64,000 bases of DNA from NCBI RefSeq assembly GCF_009389715.1, contig NC_052409.1:2582001-2646000 (forward strand), read 5' to 3'. This DNA comes from Phoenix dactylifera. Its lineage: Eukaryota > Streptophyta > Magnoliopsida > Arecales > Arecaceae. Of the stretch, positions 11,001-24,243 are shown one piece after another (position 1 is the stretch's first letter; each line of letters begins with the position of its first letter). The translations under genes and the position numbers were made by a program. The notes below the pieces were generated by a model that was given only the letters and a program-made list of their open reading frames with translations, had not been told where the DNA came from and ran no database searches.

Positions 11001-12660
11001 GAAGTCAAGAACAATGACCATCATGATTGCATAAACATGAGTTTTATTTAACCATGCCAATCCTTAAATCAACATTAGATGAATACCAAAACTTAGAGGT
11101 ACAGCCATGCAAAGATGGTACGTATTTCATGCAGCTCAGGAACCACTCTAACCTACCAGGGGCCATTTGTGGCATATGGAGGCCAGTAGAGATGGATTTG
11201 TTTGGCCACCATCGACGACCTCCCATACTCCTAAGCAAGGGTGAAATCTCCTGTGCCACAAATAATCGGGAGGTCAGCTGGCTTAGTGTTATGTACAATC
11301 CGTCATGGAGATTGAACCTTAATAACCATGGGTCGTGAGAATCTGTACAATCGTATATTTAGTCTCATATCAGTTATGCACTAAGTAAACCTTGAGTATT
11401 ATGCACTAAGTTATACCTTTCGGCTAGTTTTTTTTGGGTGATATCATGAAGACCTAACCCATGATCCATATGGACTAGAAGACACTGCAGCATAGGTTTC
11501 GATTGGATTTGAGGTATTTTATGATTGAATGTGAATGGACTTGGATCCTTAACTTGGTAAGGATGTCAGAGCTTAAATGGAAAAAATATGTGAGGGTCCA
11601 CGCAAGCATTGTTTAGTTCCATATCAGCTATGCACTAGGTAAATATGTAGATCTTGGATGCTTATATAGGGCCAAAGAGCTCAAATAACATCCTTTGGAT
11701 GCTTATATAGGGCTAAAGAGCTCAAATAACATCCTCTTTAACGAGTCTTTTTGGGTCAGATCCTGGATTAATAGCCACTACTCGGAAAGAGTCTTGATGT
11801 TTCATGTAGTCCAGGAAGACATATATGGTGCCAACAGGGGTGGTCGTTAGGCTGATGCTGGTCGTGGGAAGAAACCAAGGCTTTGTTTGCAGCTAGAAGA
11901 GCTAGCAGGATGAATAGATACAAGTATAGAGAGTTGACCATGAGGTTATTGTAGATCTTTGTAAGCTCTAGTTGTAATTGGGAGCTGTAGGTGGAGTAGT
12001 ATAACTCTGATCGTGGAATATATATGTCACAGCTTTTGCCATTGGTGCAGTTGGGTAGTGGGAGAAAGGAAGTGTCAAAGGTCTCGGCTTTTTCCTTCTC
12101 AAAAGAGCCCCCAGATGGCATCAGAGGTGAAGTAGTCAAGTCTGCCGTGTTCTGTAATTAATTGAGATAGATACGAACCGCCAATCTACAGTACATGCAG
12201 ACTTGTCCTAATTTTTTGCTTAATGAGTTCTTTTGAGCTTAAAGATTAATTGAATTCGAATTGGATTGATTTCTTAGGGGAAAGGTAGTCTACAAAATAG
12301 TTAGGCTACTTTTTGAGCACATGTGATGCAAGGTGGTTTTGATCGCATCAAATTTGAGTTTATTTTTTTGATTAAATGTTAATAAATACATTCATAATTG
12401 TGTTATATGAACTCTTTTGGTCTTTCCAATTTTCACTTAAAGGTAGAGCTTTGAACCAAGTTGGATTTGTTTTTATAGAACCGAAGCTAGGGTCACGAAA
12501 GGATTTTTCAAGGAGTTAGCATCATAATTGTAGATATGAGTGATTGGCACCATGTTTTATTGCTGTTTGGGAATTGCTAGCTCAAGGTAAGAAATGGTAG
12601 CTCAAAATTTTATGTAGCACTTGGTGAAGGATATACTAAGCTCTCCATGCTACTGAAATA
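11001..12660. other. intergenic DNA with unassigned open frames
   Basis: Open frames of about 80-120 codons exist on both strands (11027-11338 plus, 11044-11298 minus, 11768-12139 minus), but none matches a family I know and they shadow one another. The minus-strand 11768-12139 frame has a hydrophobic stretch (LYLYLFILLALLAA), which is not evidence of a gene by itself. The segment also holds a 41-bp tandem duplication, listed separately. Confidence 0.4.
11654..11735. repeat. 41-bp tandem duplication, two units
   Basis: TTGGATGCTTATATAGGGC followed by AAAGAGCTCAAATAACATCC occurs at 11654 and again at 11695, with one mismatch. Each unit contains a TATATAGGG word, so a TATA-like element is duplicated. 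The surrounding words resemble retroelement LTR sequence, but no LTR pair was found. Confidence 0.8.
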
Positions 12661-12669
12661 TTTCACATT

Positions 12670-12910
12670 GCCGGCGCAAAAAACTACTACGTGTCAGCTT
12701 TCTGGCGTTTTAAAGCGTTGCAATAACATCGGCAACACAGCCATAAACAAAATAATTTTAGGACGCTTTTGTTTTGCATCACTAATCGCCAACACTTATA
12801 AAATACATCGTCATTAAAGCGGCTTATATTAAAAACACTTATTTGCGTTGCTAATCAACAACGCAAATTAGTGATGCTAAATATTTGCATCATTTATTTA
12901 TAATTTAACA
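12670..12910. mobile_element. CACTA-like subterminal repeat region (fragment)
   Basis: The block contains clustered GC-cored words in both orientations: GCGTTTTAAAGCGTTGC, GACGCTTTTG, GCGTTGCTAATCAACAACGC and ATTAGTGATGC. Arrays of short palindromic motifs of this kind are typical of the subterminal regions of plant CACTA (En/Spm) elements. An AAAACTACTACG word near 12678 is a weak match to a CACTA end. No transposase and no second end were found, so this is a tentative call. Confidence 0.35.
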
Positions 12911-13783
12911 GTGCTTTAGCTTTAAAATTACTTTTTTTAAAAAAATTGTTTACATTCTCCACCGCAGCAGAACTATCAGAATTTCATCATTCCAAAATGG
13001 CGGCGCGTGGAGGACTCTCCTTTGCAATCAAAATGACATCATTATAATCAGTTTAACAGGATCCTTTTCAGGGACCTCAGCATAGAAGGTAGCCTTTGAT
13101 TACATAGGCAAACTAATCCTAAAGCAGATCAATTTTTCGACCACCTTTTGTCCCCACATTCTTACGTTAGAATTCTTCATGGGACCGAATCTAAGACAGG
13201 AAAATAACAGCAGCAGCACATCGGCAGGGGCCTTCTTCAGTCCAATGCTTGATGGGAAAAAAATTCTCATACTTGCATCGTTTAGAACTGAGAAAAAAAG
13301 CATACAGAATCCAGAGTCCATCACCACCAGAACCAATTGGTGGTGCTCGAAAAGGATTGACCCACGTAAATAAGCAAAAAAACCTGTTCTATACTTCTCA
13401 AATCAAACTCGGTGTCAATGTTTCCATAATTACCCATACTACAACATTAAAGTCTCGTTTCATTACTTGGATTACAATGGCCATCCATACAAATTGTCCC
13501 ATCATTGTAAATGGAAGTAGATAACTCATATTTTATGAAACTAAAAGTCACTCTTCATCATTTTTCTAACACATTAATCTTAAAAAAGATGTTGTTACAG
13601 TATAAAAAAGAGAAAATTCTCATTCCATTTAATCAGATTACATTCATTTTTGTCAATACAAATCACCAGAACATCCTCAAATCGTTGCCCAAAAAGAAAA
13701 ACGGAGAGGAACTACAACGATTGAGATAAACAAAAATGGGGGTTGGTCTACGTGCACAATTGATAAGATCAAATCTCAACATG
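12911..13783 (-). other. downstream flank and 3' UTR of the RLCK gene
   Basis: Sequence downstream of the kinase stop (read on the minus strand) is non-coding. The first few hundred bases below 13783 are the likely 3' UTR. No other gene was recognised. Confidence 0.4.
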
Positions 13784-16700
13784 TTACCGTACTCTGGGAG
13801 GGTGGTGCCTGGCCTGCATGCCAGATCCAACACCACCATGCCTCGCCTGAAGTGGGGAACGGGGCTGCGCTGGAATTTGGCCACGGTTGCAACCAGCGGT
13901 CTGCTTGGCGGCATCTTTAGACTCCCTTGACCTGCTTTTCATGGCCTCGATCTGCTCCAGTGTTTCCACCACTTCTTTCATAGATGGACGGCTTTTAGGA
14001 TCACCAGCAAGACACTTCAGGGTAAGCTGAGCAGCCTGAAGAGCTCCTTTGGAGTGGTACTGTCCCTCGAGCCGCGGATCTATCAACCGTGACAGCTTTC
14101 TACGATCAGCCAAGTATGGTTTACCCCAATCAACCAAATTATGTTGCCCGGTTGGACGATTATTATCGAGCGCCCGCTGACCGGAGAGCATCTCCAGTAA
14201 CACAACTCCAAAACCATAAACATCACTCTTCACATATAGATGGCCTAGTTGATGAAAAGGATTCCAATCATTACACAGAAAAAAAAGGGACTGATACAGA
14301 GAAATAAACTGAGAGCAAGCAGGCATGTGTATTGCATGCTGGCGGTATTAGGATGGCTTAAAATATCTCACATGAGATAAGAGCTCCTGAAGGCTACATA
14401 AAGTTTAATGTGGTTCGGCTCTAGTGACAGAGAGAGCAGAAGAATGAAATATGTGCAACAGTGTTGCCCCAATCCAAAAGCACAACAGCATTTGATCACT
14501 ATTGATGATAAGCCACTTCATTATAGAGGTGGTGAAGCATATGATGCTTCTCTCATCAAGGCCCACAATCCGCATACGGAAATGGCAGTTACTTTGATTT
14601 GTGATGTCGAATATGATGATCACTTTTTAAGTAAATTTTTTTATGATACGTACCAGTGGCAACATACTCTGGAGCTGCATATCCATAGGTGCCCATGACT
14701 CGTGTCGTGACATGCGAGTCTCCACCAGTTGGCCCATGCTTTGCCAATCCAAAGTCAGAAAGCTTGGGAGTGTAGTTCTGCACAAGAAACCAAGATAGGG
14801 ACAAGATGAGACCACAAACTTTCAGGGAGAGTATTAAGTCTGAAAGAAAGAATTTTACCGAGTCAAGGAGGATATTGGAAGCCTTGAAATCCCGGTAAAT
14901 GACCTGCTTTTCTGATGTATGAAGGAATGCAAGGCCGCGAGCTGCGCCGATGGCTATCTTCAGCCTTAGGCTCCAAGAGAGTGGCTCAAAAGCTGCTCCT
15001 CCTGCCCATTATATACTGATTACATGAGTATGGAAGATATACCTCATGAAACTGAAGGACATTAGATCAGTTCTTCAAATCATTCCATGAATGACATACA
15101 GCAAAAAAGTGCAATCCACAAGTTCACAATACTAAATAAACTTTACAACATTATTTAGTTCTTTCTGAGACTTAATACTCCAACATGATGAACAGCCAAA
15201 AAATGTGTACTTTTCTTTGATTGGATGACTATATGTTCTATATTTTCACAGTTTTATAGCTTAAGGAATAACCACAAAGATAACTTCTCGAAGAGTGAAA
15301 GTCAAAATAAATAAGATGATAAAACCACAATGAAATATAATATAAATGGAGCAGAGCTGAATGCTGACACCTGTGGTTACAATGCCCAAAAAGATCCTCA
15401 TTCCAGTACATTTCAATATTTTCATACCAAAATCATTATTCTAACCAGATAAGTTTGCCAGAGAAACGGCTGTTCTATTTGATGTTACTCAACTAATCAC
15501 AACTTAAGTCATGTATCATTAGCATTATGTTAGTGCATTATCAGTAAAGTAGTGTTGCTGAGTGGTTAGCACCGGCATTATCCTTTTTCACAATATTTCT
15601 GTATTTTCTGAAAGACTCACTTCGAAAGAGGTGATTCTCTAGGCTGCCCTTTGCCATGAATTCATACACAAGAAGGAGCTCCCTGTCCTCCCAGCAATAG
15701 CCCAAGAGCTTAACAAGGTTGGGATGTGACAACCTCCCTAGAAAATTCACTTCAGACTGCAAATAAAAAGAAATTAAATTTATTAGATTAAGTAACAATT
15801 AACAAAAAGAAGCGCTGTTACCAATTAAACTAAGACTCCCAGAAATCAACAAAGGTGCTGGAGTTTGGATCCTCTCTAGTTCGGGGTTGAACTGGAGATT
15901 TCCAGTTCTACATCAGCATTCACCAGCCATCCATCCATGTATCGTGGAACAGCCGGCGATTTGAGCTGGGAAATTATGCATTACGCAGATGGCAAGTGAT
16001 GTAGAAGTGGTCTTCTCCAGTTCAACCCTAAATTGGAGAGGATACCAACTCAAGGTGCTGACCTTCCATAATAATAACAATAAATCTTTTTTTCCTGTCA
16101 TTCTTGAATGCAACTGATCGCACTTCAGCCACATGGGTGCTTAGCAGATTTGACATACTTAACTGAGTAACAAGTCAAAGGGTTTAAAAGGTGAAAAAAG
16201 GATCAGAAATGCTTTATGTAATCCTTTAGAAGAAGACAGACTATGATCTCCCAACAAAATTATGCCAAAGTATAAATGCTCGGACATCATAACAAAGAAT
16301 ATACTGGATGTTATGGACAGAAGATAACAGAACTTTAATTGATAAATTTATAATAAGTACAATCATGTGATATCTGTTCTACTACAACTGAAACACCAAG
16401 CTCCATGGGTGAAGCCCAAGGGCATCCATGCATTCATCTCCACTTCATTTCCTCTCTCCTTCACATATTTTTCACATGTTGCACATGCCGCAGTCTAGCA
16501 AACAAGAAAATGGAAAATCTTGGCACCACTTGAGTTTCCTAAACTCATCCAATACAAGAAAGTATAATTACATGCATCGATTTTGTGAACATTACATTTT
16601 TTTTTTAAAAAAAAAAGACTAAGTATTTAGAAAGTCATAAATTGTATTACAAGAAAAACAAAAGGAAGAAGAAATCTAGTATTTATACAAGAAAAGAACA

Positions 16701-17908
16701 ACATCATTGCTTACACAATTTCCTACTCCGTGCAATGAGAAAGGAAAGAATATACACACAAAAAAGGAATTCATGACAAAGCTAAGAAAAAATCAACAGG
16801 AAAAGAACATAACTACAAATTTGCAATAAAATAAATTAATGGACATGGACCTCTTAAAATAAACAAATATGGACGATCACCTGCCACTCCTCCAACCCTT
16901 GCATGCTCTCAGGATTCAGTTTCTTTACAGCAACCACCATCCCAAACCCACTCTTTGCTGGGTTCAGAGTCTTCTCATCCACCCATCCCTTATATACTCT
17001 CCCAAATCCACCTTCCCCAAGAACTGTCTCAGGCTTGAAATTCCTCGTGGCATTCTTCAATTCAGCAAAAGTAAAGATTCGAAGGTTTGGTGCCTCCAGG
17101 ATCCGACCCTCCGGAAAAGCCTCATAAGCACTTCCAATACTGCCAGAAGACTGCCCAAAGGTAATGCTGCTGATGCTTGACAGCTTCCCGGTGGTGGTGA
17201 TGCTACTGCTGGTCTTTGATGTTGATGGCCCTGCAGTTATAACAGATGGAAGAAGAAGAAAGAGAAATGGAGGAAAAGGGTAAGTGACATTCGAATAGAC
17301 CCATTTGATACCATGAGAAACTGGAAGATCAGTCATACCTAAATAAGAAAAATAGGGAATTCTGGTCAAAACATAGTTTAGAATCGCCCTTGAGCTGGGA
17401 ATTTTCTGAAAACCATTTTAGATTGATAGATGCTAAAGCATTAAAACCATGCTGAAAGTTCAAACCAAAAATTCCATTTTTCTTTAGATAGGAAGGGAAT
17501 AAAAAAAAAATGCACACAAAATGTTAAAACGAAGATTTTTTTTCTTCTTCTCTAAAACAGTGATCTTAAAACCATAGGATCAATCAAATCAACCCAACAT
17601 TAAAAAAGGAAAGTTAGAAACCGAAGGAAATCCATGTTAACAAGGTGGAAAAATCGAATTTTTAGAGGATTACTAGCATGGGGAGAGCAAATTAGGAGAT
17701 AAAAAAGCAATCTTTTATCAGAAAATGGAAAAGACTAAAAGAGAAAAAAGGCAACCAAAATCCGAGTTGGATAAAAATCTCATCCTTTTCGTTTTCAGAC
17801 ACACATATAAAAGGTATAGATTCTTGTTGATCTTTTATTACCTGGGCTGGACGCTCTGGTGTTTGTCGGACTTAGAGACTTCACCGGAAAACCGAAGCAA
17901 TTCCCCAT
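13784..17908 (-). CDS. receptor-like cytoplasmic kinase, subfamily VII (PBL type), 426 aa
   Basis: A plasma-membrane-anchored Ser/Thr kinase of the group that relays signals from surface immune or growth receptors. Exons (minus strand): 17908-17842, 17230-16881, 15756-15621, 15001-14859, 14777-14654 and 14244-13784. All splice sites are GT-AG and the phases close to 427 codons. The short first exon encodes [11 protein letters not shown], with Gly2 for N-myristoylation and Cys4 for palmitoylation. A Ser/Thr-rich linker follows. The kinase domain has the glycine loop [12 protein letters not shown] (93-104), Lys125 in VVAVKK, VIYRDFK (Asp222 catalytic), DFG (240-242) and APE (267-269). The basic tail ends in PPRVR. 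Intron 2 contains a MITE. All kinase landmarks are intact, so it should be functional. The closest named relatives are PIX13/PBL kinases; the orthologue is not assigned. Confidence 0.93.
15861..16051. mobile_element. Mutator-like MITE in an RLCK intron
   Basis: A 191-bp element with imperfect terminal inverted repeats of about 55 bp. The left arm starts GAGTTTGGATCCTCTC and the inverted right arm starts GAGTTGGTATCCTCTC; both run on through GGGTTGAACTGGAGA to TTCTACATCA. It is flanked by an exact 9-bp direct repeat, AAGGTGCTG, at 15852-15860 and 16052-16060. Long TIRs plus a 9-bp target duplication are the signature of Mutator-like elements. It has no coding capacity. It lies in intron 2 of the kinase gene, between splice sites at 16881 and 15756. 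Confidence 0.85.
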
Positions 17909-18060
17909 CACCTACTCCCCCCTCCCCCCTCTCTCTCTCTCCCTCACTCACTTTCTCTCCTCCCTCTGAGGTTTCTCTTCGTCTGCCTTCTCTTTAGGGA
18001 GATGGAGACCAGGGCATGGCTTGGAAGGAGAGAGAGGAAAGAGGGCTGGAAACGGAGGAA
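17909..18060 (-). promoter_or_regulatory. RLCK 5' UTR with GA-rich leader
   Basis: Upstream of the kinase ATG (17908, minus strand) the transcribed strand is a GA/GGGGGA-rich tract (CT-rich on plus, 17921-17960). Such purine or pyrimidine tracts are common in plant core promoters and 5' leaders. No clear TATA box was seen. Confidence 0.4.
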
Positions 18061-21000
18061 GAGTTGATTTTATGCAGCCTTGTCTTCGTTTCCCGTCGCC
18101 CGGTCAACAAAGCCTAAGTTACTGTTGGCACCATCGTTTGACAAATTCAATTGGGAATCTTTGACACAAAGGTAAGCATGAAAGGAAACCCTTTTGGACC
18201 CATTTATGGGAGGAAACAGGAAGACCATAAATAAAGTACTTAATTGGACTTCTTAGATGAAATTGTTCTAGTTTGTCTCAAGATAATCATATTTTTCTTT
18301 CGTACTATAGGATTAAAATTGCCATAGGGTATGTTTGATCTTACAAGATATTTGCAAGCAAAATACCCCACAATGCAGGAGAGATAAAAACAAATAAATA
18401 CAAAAATATTTTAAACAATAAAATATGATTTGAATTTTATATCAAAGATTATATATCTTATATGTGAAGTTTAACATTTATCAGGAAAAAACTTGATGGA
18501 CTCCGACGAGCTAAGGAGTGATTGGATTGCAAGCACCACAAAATCTAAAATTTATGAATTCGATCCAGATACAAGATGACGAATTGGATACACCGAGATT
18601 GCATTCGGCAGTATTTTTTCATCTTTAATTAGAATCTCCGGTTGTGCACTCTATGAAACTCTATGAAAAAGAAATGTTATTCGCTAGTACATAATATCTA
18701 AAATCAAAATCATATTATTTAGGATTTTTAAAAATTCTCTTTAGTGGATGATATCTAAGAGAAAAGAGCTTATTTGTTAAGATGTTTTACTATTACTATG
18801 GCCATTGAAAGTGTTGCATTTTGTATCAAAAAAAAAAGTAATTGCATTAATTATAGTCTTGAAGATTGCTAAATTGATCGTAGAGCTCTTACAAAAATAA
18901 TAGTATAATACTCATTAAATATATTTTTTAGAATTAATCAATTATTTTATGTCAAGAAAAAATATTTTTTTTTATTATTGTAGTGGCTACTTTACAATGC
19001 TCTAGAGTATACACGACCATACATATCAATTATTATAATATTCTATAAATGTCCCACTAAAGCTGAAAAAGCCTCAATAATACAATATTACTGTGGTAGC
19101 TATATAAGTAGCAATCCAATCGGCCGCACTATTAATCTCCTATAGATATGACTAGCTACAAAAATATGGTATTGCTTCATAAATCACTCCATTTCTATGT
19201 ACGAGACAAACCCTTCGTACTATATAGCACGAGGACAATTTTGATTGTTCAATGCTATATTTCTGTCCCATATGGTGTGGTCTACCAAGAGCTTGCAGTG
19301 ATTATGAATGAGAAATGTTGGAGGTTTGACAGCAAATGTAGGTTGGTGAAAATTATTGGTTGTTTCAGAGCAAAGTTAGGTCATACATGAAAGGGTTGAC
19401 CATTAAATTGTTATGCCTAATTTTATTAATATAAGCTTTGTAATAGAAAATCTTAAGGGAGAAGCCTGAGTAGTCGTTGAAAACTTCGTAGCAAATCCAG
19501 CAACTCGATTGACAACTACGATTTCAAGAAGATCAGCTGGAAAGATTTTTTTTTTTTTTTTTGATTCAAACGGGAGGGTTGACCGCCCGTGGTATATACT
19601 ATTAGCTAGGCAATGCATATCCCTAATCCAAGCATTCTTGTTTTTAAAGCCAAGAACTTAAGAAGCATAACACGCAAAGCGTGGTTTGGACAAAAATTAT
19701 TTCGTCAGCTGCTCCAAGAGAGGGACGGCTAAAGGCAACCTTAAAGAAAGTATGTGAGATCCTGAAGAGTTGGAAATAGATCACTTTTACCTTCTCGTAC
19801 CAAAAAAAAAGAAAAGAAAAGAGAAAACTTTGTTTTAGTCAAACGCATGGATTAAAGATTCTTAGTTTTAGAATAAGCATGTGAAAAAGCAGCAAAAAAA
19901 AAAAGATCTAGAAGGATTATCAAATTTGATGTGGGCTATTTTGGCTACTACAAAAAAAGATCGGATGGAGTCTAGAAGCGAGATCTACCATCTTGAGAAA
20001 TTGAATCACGCGCCAAACTTCTAAAAATCTTAATTTGTCTGTACGATGTTCGATTGAAGTACTTTTTTTTTAATCTGAAATCAGATAACTTTTTAAAATT
20101 TAAGACGTGGTGCCACCTTCTAAAGATGTGGTATGATGAGCGATCATCTTCAAATATTTTTTTTGAGAAAAACTTGGAATGAACATATCTCTTAATTCAT
20201 AAAGAATTAGGCAAAGCTGCTGGAGTTAAAATCGGTTTATAGGTTAAAATCTACTTACCATAGGGTTCAACTTTTTCATGATTATTTCTACTAGTCATAT
20301 CTATTTTAGGAAAGATATATCTTTTTTAATTAGAGGAGACTATGTAACTCAATTTTATAGTTTATTAATGAAAAAAAAAGACTTAAATCCTACTTTTATT
20401 ATTTTTTAATTTTTTAAATTGTTTAAAAAGATTTAAGTTGAGTTGGTTGAAGAAATATTTCTTTCTTTCTAATTAGATCATTTTTTTTCCTCTTTTTAAG
20501 AGAGAAGAATGAAGACCAAGTAAATGTTCCCATGTTCTAGCTTAGCTTATTGGCCTGTAAAACCAAGAAAAAAAATGGAGCTAATTTATTAAAATAATAT
20601 TTATGGAAATTAAATGAATAATTTTATTTTAATGGAAAGCACCAAATAGTTGCTGAATGTAGACATATAAAGCTGACTCATAATTGAGACAGGGGTTGAG
20701 GTTAAATTATGGTTAGTATGTACCACTAGATACAGCAAAATATTCCATCTTTTGAACCACACTGCTTATCAACCTAAAGCTTAAATTCTAAACCTACCCA
20801 GTGCACAGGGTTTGTTTTGTTCTTGAATTATCATAGAGCACCTTTTCTTTGATGGTGGTTTCAACTCCTAACTCCTAAGGTTCATTACATAAAACTTTCA
20901 TATAACCAATAAGTCAAGCATCAGGTGGAGTTTTGGCACATCTCCTGTCTATTTTCATTTCTTAATGCGTGAATGGTGTGTGAGGACGACCCGTAGCTTC

Positions 21001-21480
21001 TCAAAGCATTACCAAATTATTTTGGAGCCTCTCCCTTTGACATCTACCAATTCAAACGATTTGGTCAATCAAAAGAAAAAAAACAGTTTAAAAGAATATC
21101 TATAGTTAGATTCGAAGGAGACTGATAATATTTCAAGAACATTTATGCAAAGAAAGACTCTTCCCACCTTTAATGAGCCATCGGATTCTACATTTCCCAT
21201 ACCAGATTCTGTACTTAACGACATCTTTATACCGTTGTTTCAGTCCTTCTTCCCTTGTTCTCTGTTTCCTTCTGCAAGCAAGTCTTGCGTAGGACGAAAA
21301 TCAAACCGTTGATGCGGTGAATGGACCATCGATCGCTCCATTCAGAGGGCCATTTTGGAGGACAATTTGTGAATAAGAAATCTTTTATATTCTGTTTATG
21401 TTTTATCTCTGTGTGTCCAATTTTCTTGTGATGAAACGATAAAGCTAAATAAGCTCATATTGAATAATCTTAGGCATATA
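18061..21480. other. AT-rich intergenic DNA
   Basis: No gene was recognised. A run of T (about 19545-19562) followed by GATTCAAACGGGAGGGTTGACC looks like the poly(A) end of a LINE or SINE inserted on the minus strand, but its body cannot be delimited. An isolated 80-codon open frame at 19148-19390 has no family resemblance. Confidence 0.4.
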
Positions 21481-21625
21481 GTCTTTCAGACGAAGCATGT
21501 ATACAGAGAGACCAACGGAGCTGAGAATTAGATAGCATCGTATGTGGTCAACCACTCTGGAGATACTCTGTGGGTAGGAAATAGGGAGTTGCCCAGTGCA
21601 CTCCAGGGGCTATTGTTTTTCGACT
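21481..21625 (+). mobile_element. LINE fragment, RNase H domain end (decayed)
   Basis: The plus frame reads VFQTKHVYRETNGAEN, a stop, then IASYVVNHSGDTLWVG. This matches the end of the RNase H domain seen intact at 39480-40265 (HVFREANRAADWVASFVARHSG) and degenerate at 46090-46610. One in-frame stop (TAG for Trp) and loss of all upstream sequence show it is a short 5'-truncated remnant. Confidence 0.6.
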
Positions 21626-24243
21626 TTTTTGGTTATATCCATACATGTATGATGCATCAGGCATATGTCCTTGCTGACATTAAGACCTAATAAAGAACTA
21701 GTGAGGTCTCTTTTCATACGTTTCTCATACATGACTCGAGCATGATGCGTAATCCTTTCCATTGTCATGAAAACTAGAAGGCAGAGCACCAAGACGAATG
21801 GATGCATGAATTCTACTGTTGTCAAAGAATTTGATTTCAACCAGAGATAACCTCCTTTGCCTGGATACTACTGCAAACTTCTCGGAGCTTGACCCAAAAC
21901 CCCTTCAACTATTCTCTGCCTTGACCTGACCATTCTCAGTAAGAGTAATTAATGAAACCACGTATCCTATCAGTTTGAGTTGAGCCCGAAACCATATGAT
22001 ATCATAACAACATACCTGCTGACTTTTTTTTTCTCAAGCCTACGGTCGCTGCTGTCTACTTCCCCTGTCTGCCCTGCCCATCAAACCACCACCTCGATGA
22101 CTCATCTCACTTCTAAATCCTCCACAAAGAAGAGCATACTTTAAGGCACTAGTGCTTGGGTCCTAACCTCAGAAAAACAGGACTTGGGTCCAACATTTGG
22201 CATTTAGCCCCTGCATTAGAAAGTTATTGTCCATAACCTGTCAAGGATCAATGTAGACAATTTCCTATTACCAGACTTCTATTTTATTCAATCTCCTCGA
22301 AATAAAGTGGGCTAATCTGAATTCGAGAAAAGAGTATTACTTAAAGCTGGAGAACGAACTCAAATGCTTGGACCTTGGAATGGATTCTCTTTTTTAATTA
22401 TAAGGTCTGAAATCATGAAAACATATCTATAATAAAGTTAGATTGATGTGACATGAAGACTGAAAACTAAACTTTCGTGAGTCAAAATAGCAAATGTCTC
22501 TATCGTTTACGATCAGAAAAATGAGCTAGCTAAAGGTCATGGGTTAGAAGATGCATGTATCAAATTTCTCTACAAGGGTTGATGTACCACTTCTGTCATG
22601 GAAGCTGGGTAGACCAACCTCGAAGCTACGCCATAACCCCTCTGTTTCTTATGGATGGGTCAAAAGGACTGATCCAGAAAGGTCAAATGTCATGCAATGC
22701 TCTGCTCCTTTAGCTTTGTCTGAGTCTTACTGGTCATCACAAGATTAGATGACTAAATGTGAACGGATGACTAAAGGCGGACACCAGCAAGAGAACTTTG
22801 AAAAAGGAACCCCTCCCTTGGGGATTATTACTTACAAGATTTTTAACCTATTAATGGGTGCCCTTAACTCCAAGTTGTTGTCCATACGAATTGATATTAG
22901 AATCCTGAGAAATAAGGTAGAGCAAGTGTATTGTGACATAATGCATAACGTATGATGAACAAGCTATACCGTCCGATGAAAAAGAATAGCTATGTTTTAA
23001 TCTTGTTGAGCTCATTCAAGAACTATTTGACTCATCAAGAAACTCCTTGGCAATTTCCAATTTGAAGTGTTTTAAACATGGAAATAGCACTGACCAATTA
23101 AAAATGCCCATTTTATACTACATACCATTTAATTTCGCAACATCGCCTTTAGCCTAAACCAGTTTTCCATTAATCTGCTAATTAAGAGAGCTTGGAGACG
23201 GGAGAGAAGCGAGCACGTTCCTTGCAGTAAGCGTTTTTCGGAAACTTCTCTCTTGGTTGGGCTTCTCTTCCTTGTCTAGAAATACCTTTCCTAATTACTG
23301 AATTTAATGAAACCTAGAGCCATGGCTGTGTCTCTAAATTGTTATGAGTCATTGATTTTTTTTTTGGAGAATGGAGATCTTTCTCCTGTCTGTTTTGTAC
23401 AAAACTTCAAATGCAAGTCTCTAGTCTTCATATATATTGAAGGGAATAAAAAATATACTTATACTAGCTGTTCGAATTGACTATGCATTCCTTCGTTTGC
23501 AAATCATTTGGGATATCCTCATCAGATGCACTTGACATAAAAAACTTCCACCACCATCATCATTGTTTATTCTTCTCAATTCCTATGCAAAATGATCAAC
23601 TAAATCACAAACCCACCAACTTCCAACTTTTATTGTGCAGGACCAAAACTAGTGCATAGTGGATCCTTCTTATTGAGAAAAAAGATGATTCAACATTTAA
23701 AGAGGGAGAGCATAAATACATCATTGCAAATCAAATATAATGATGTTAATCTACAGAATAAAATCAATAAAAGAGAGAGAGGACTGCAATTCTTCCATTC
23801 GCTCCCGAACTGCAGTTCCTCCCACCATTTTTTGAACTTTCCTTCAAAGAACAAAAATTCAGATCCGCACTAATACAGAGAAGGTCTCCCTCTCTCACAC
23901 GCACAAAAAAAAAAAAAGAAGAAAAGCTTGAGCAGAACCAGCGCTTCAACATATGATTCTGCACGCCATATCTGAGAACATTTTCGTACGCAGTCTTGGT
24001 AAACCGCAGAAGAAGCATAAACCGGAATCAGTCTTGAGTATCGAAAAAACCAGTGCATGCATGAACAGCTACACATATTTACTTGCTTCTGATGCATATG
24101 ACGATGCAACATTACATCTGATCTTTGCATTTGTTTAGCAGATCCTGTGGTAGTCAATTCAATGGCATAAGCATCTGCTTGCAGCTTTCAGTTAGGATAA
24201 ACCAGTTTACCATTAGTACGCAAATGATTAACCCTTTAAACCA
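21626..24243. other. intergenic DNA, nothing recognised
   Basis: Small open frames on both strands have no protein-family resemblance. The stretch below 24244 would be the 3' flank of the decayed kinase locus. No tRNA, repeat array or element end was identified. Confidence 0.4.

Noticed and set aside
11768-12139. 123-codon minus frame with a hydrophobic stretch
   Set aside because: No signal-peptide architecture or family match; not supported as a membrane protein gene.
15550-15590. tRNA-like A-box (TTGCTGAGTGGTTAGC)
   Set aside because: No B box at the right spacing and no cloverleaf can be formed.
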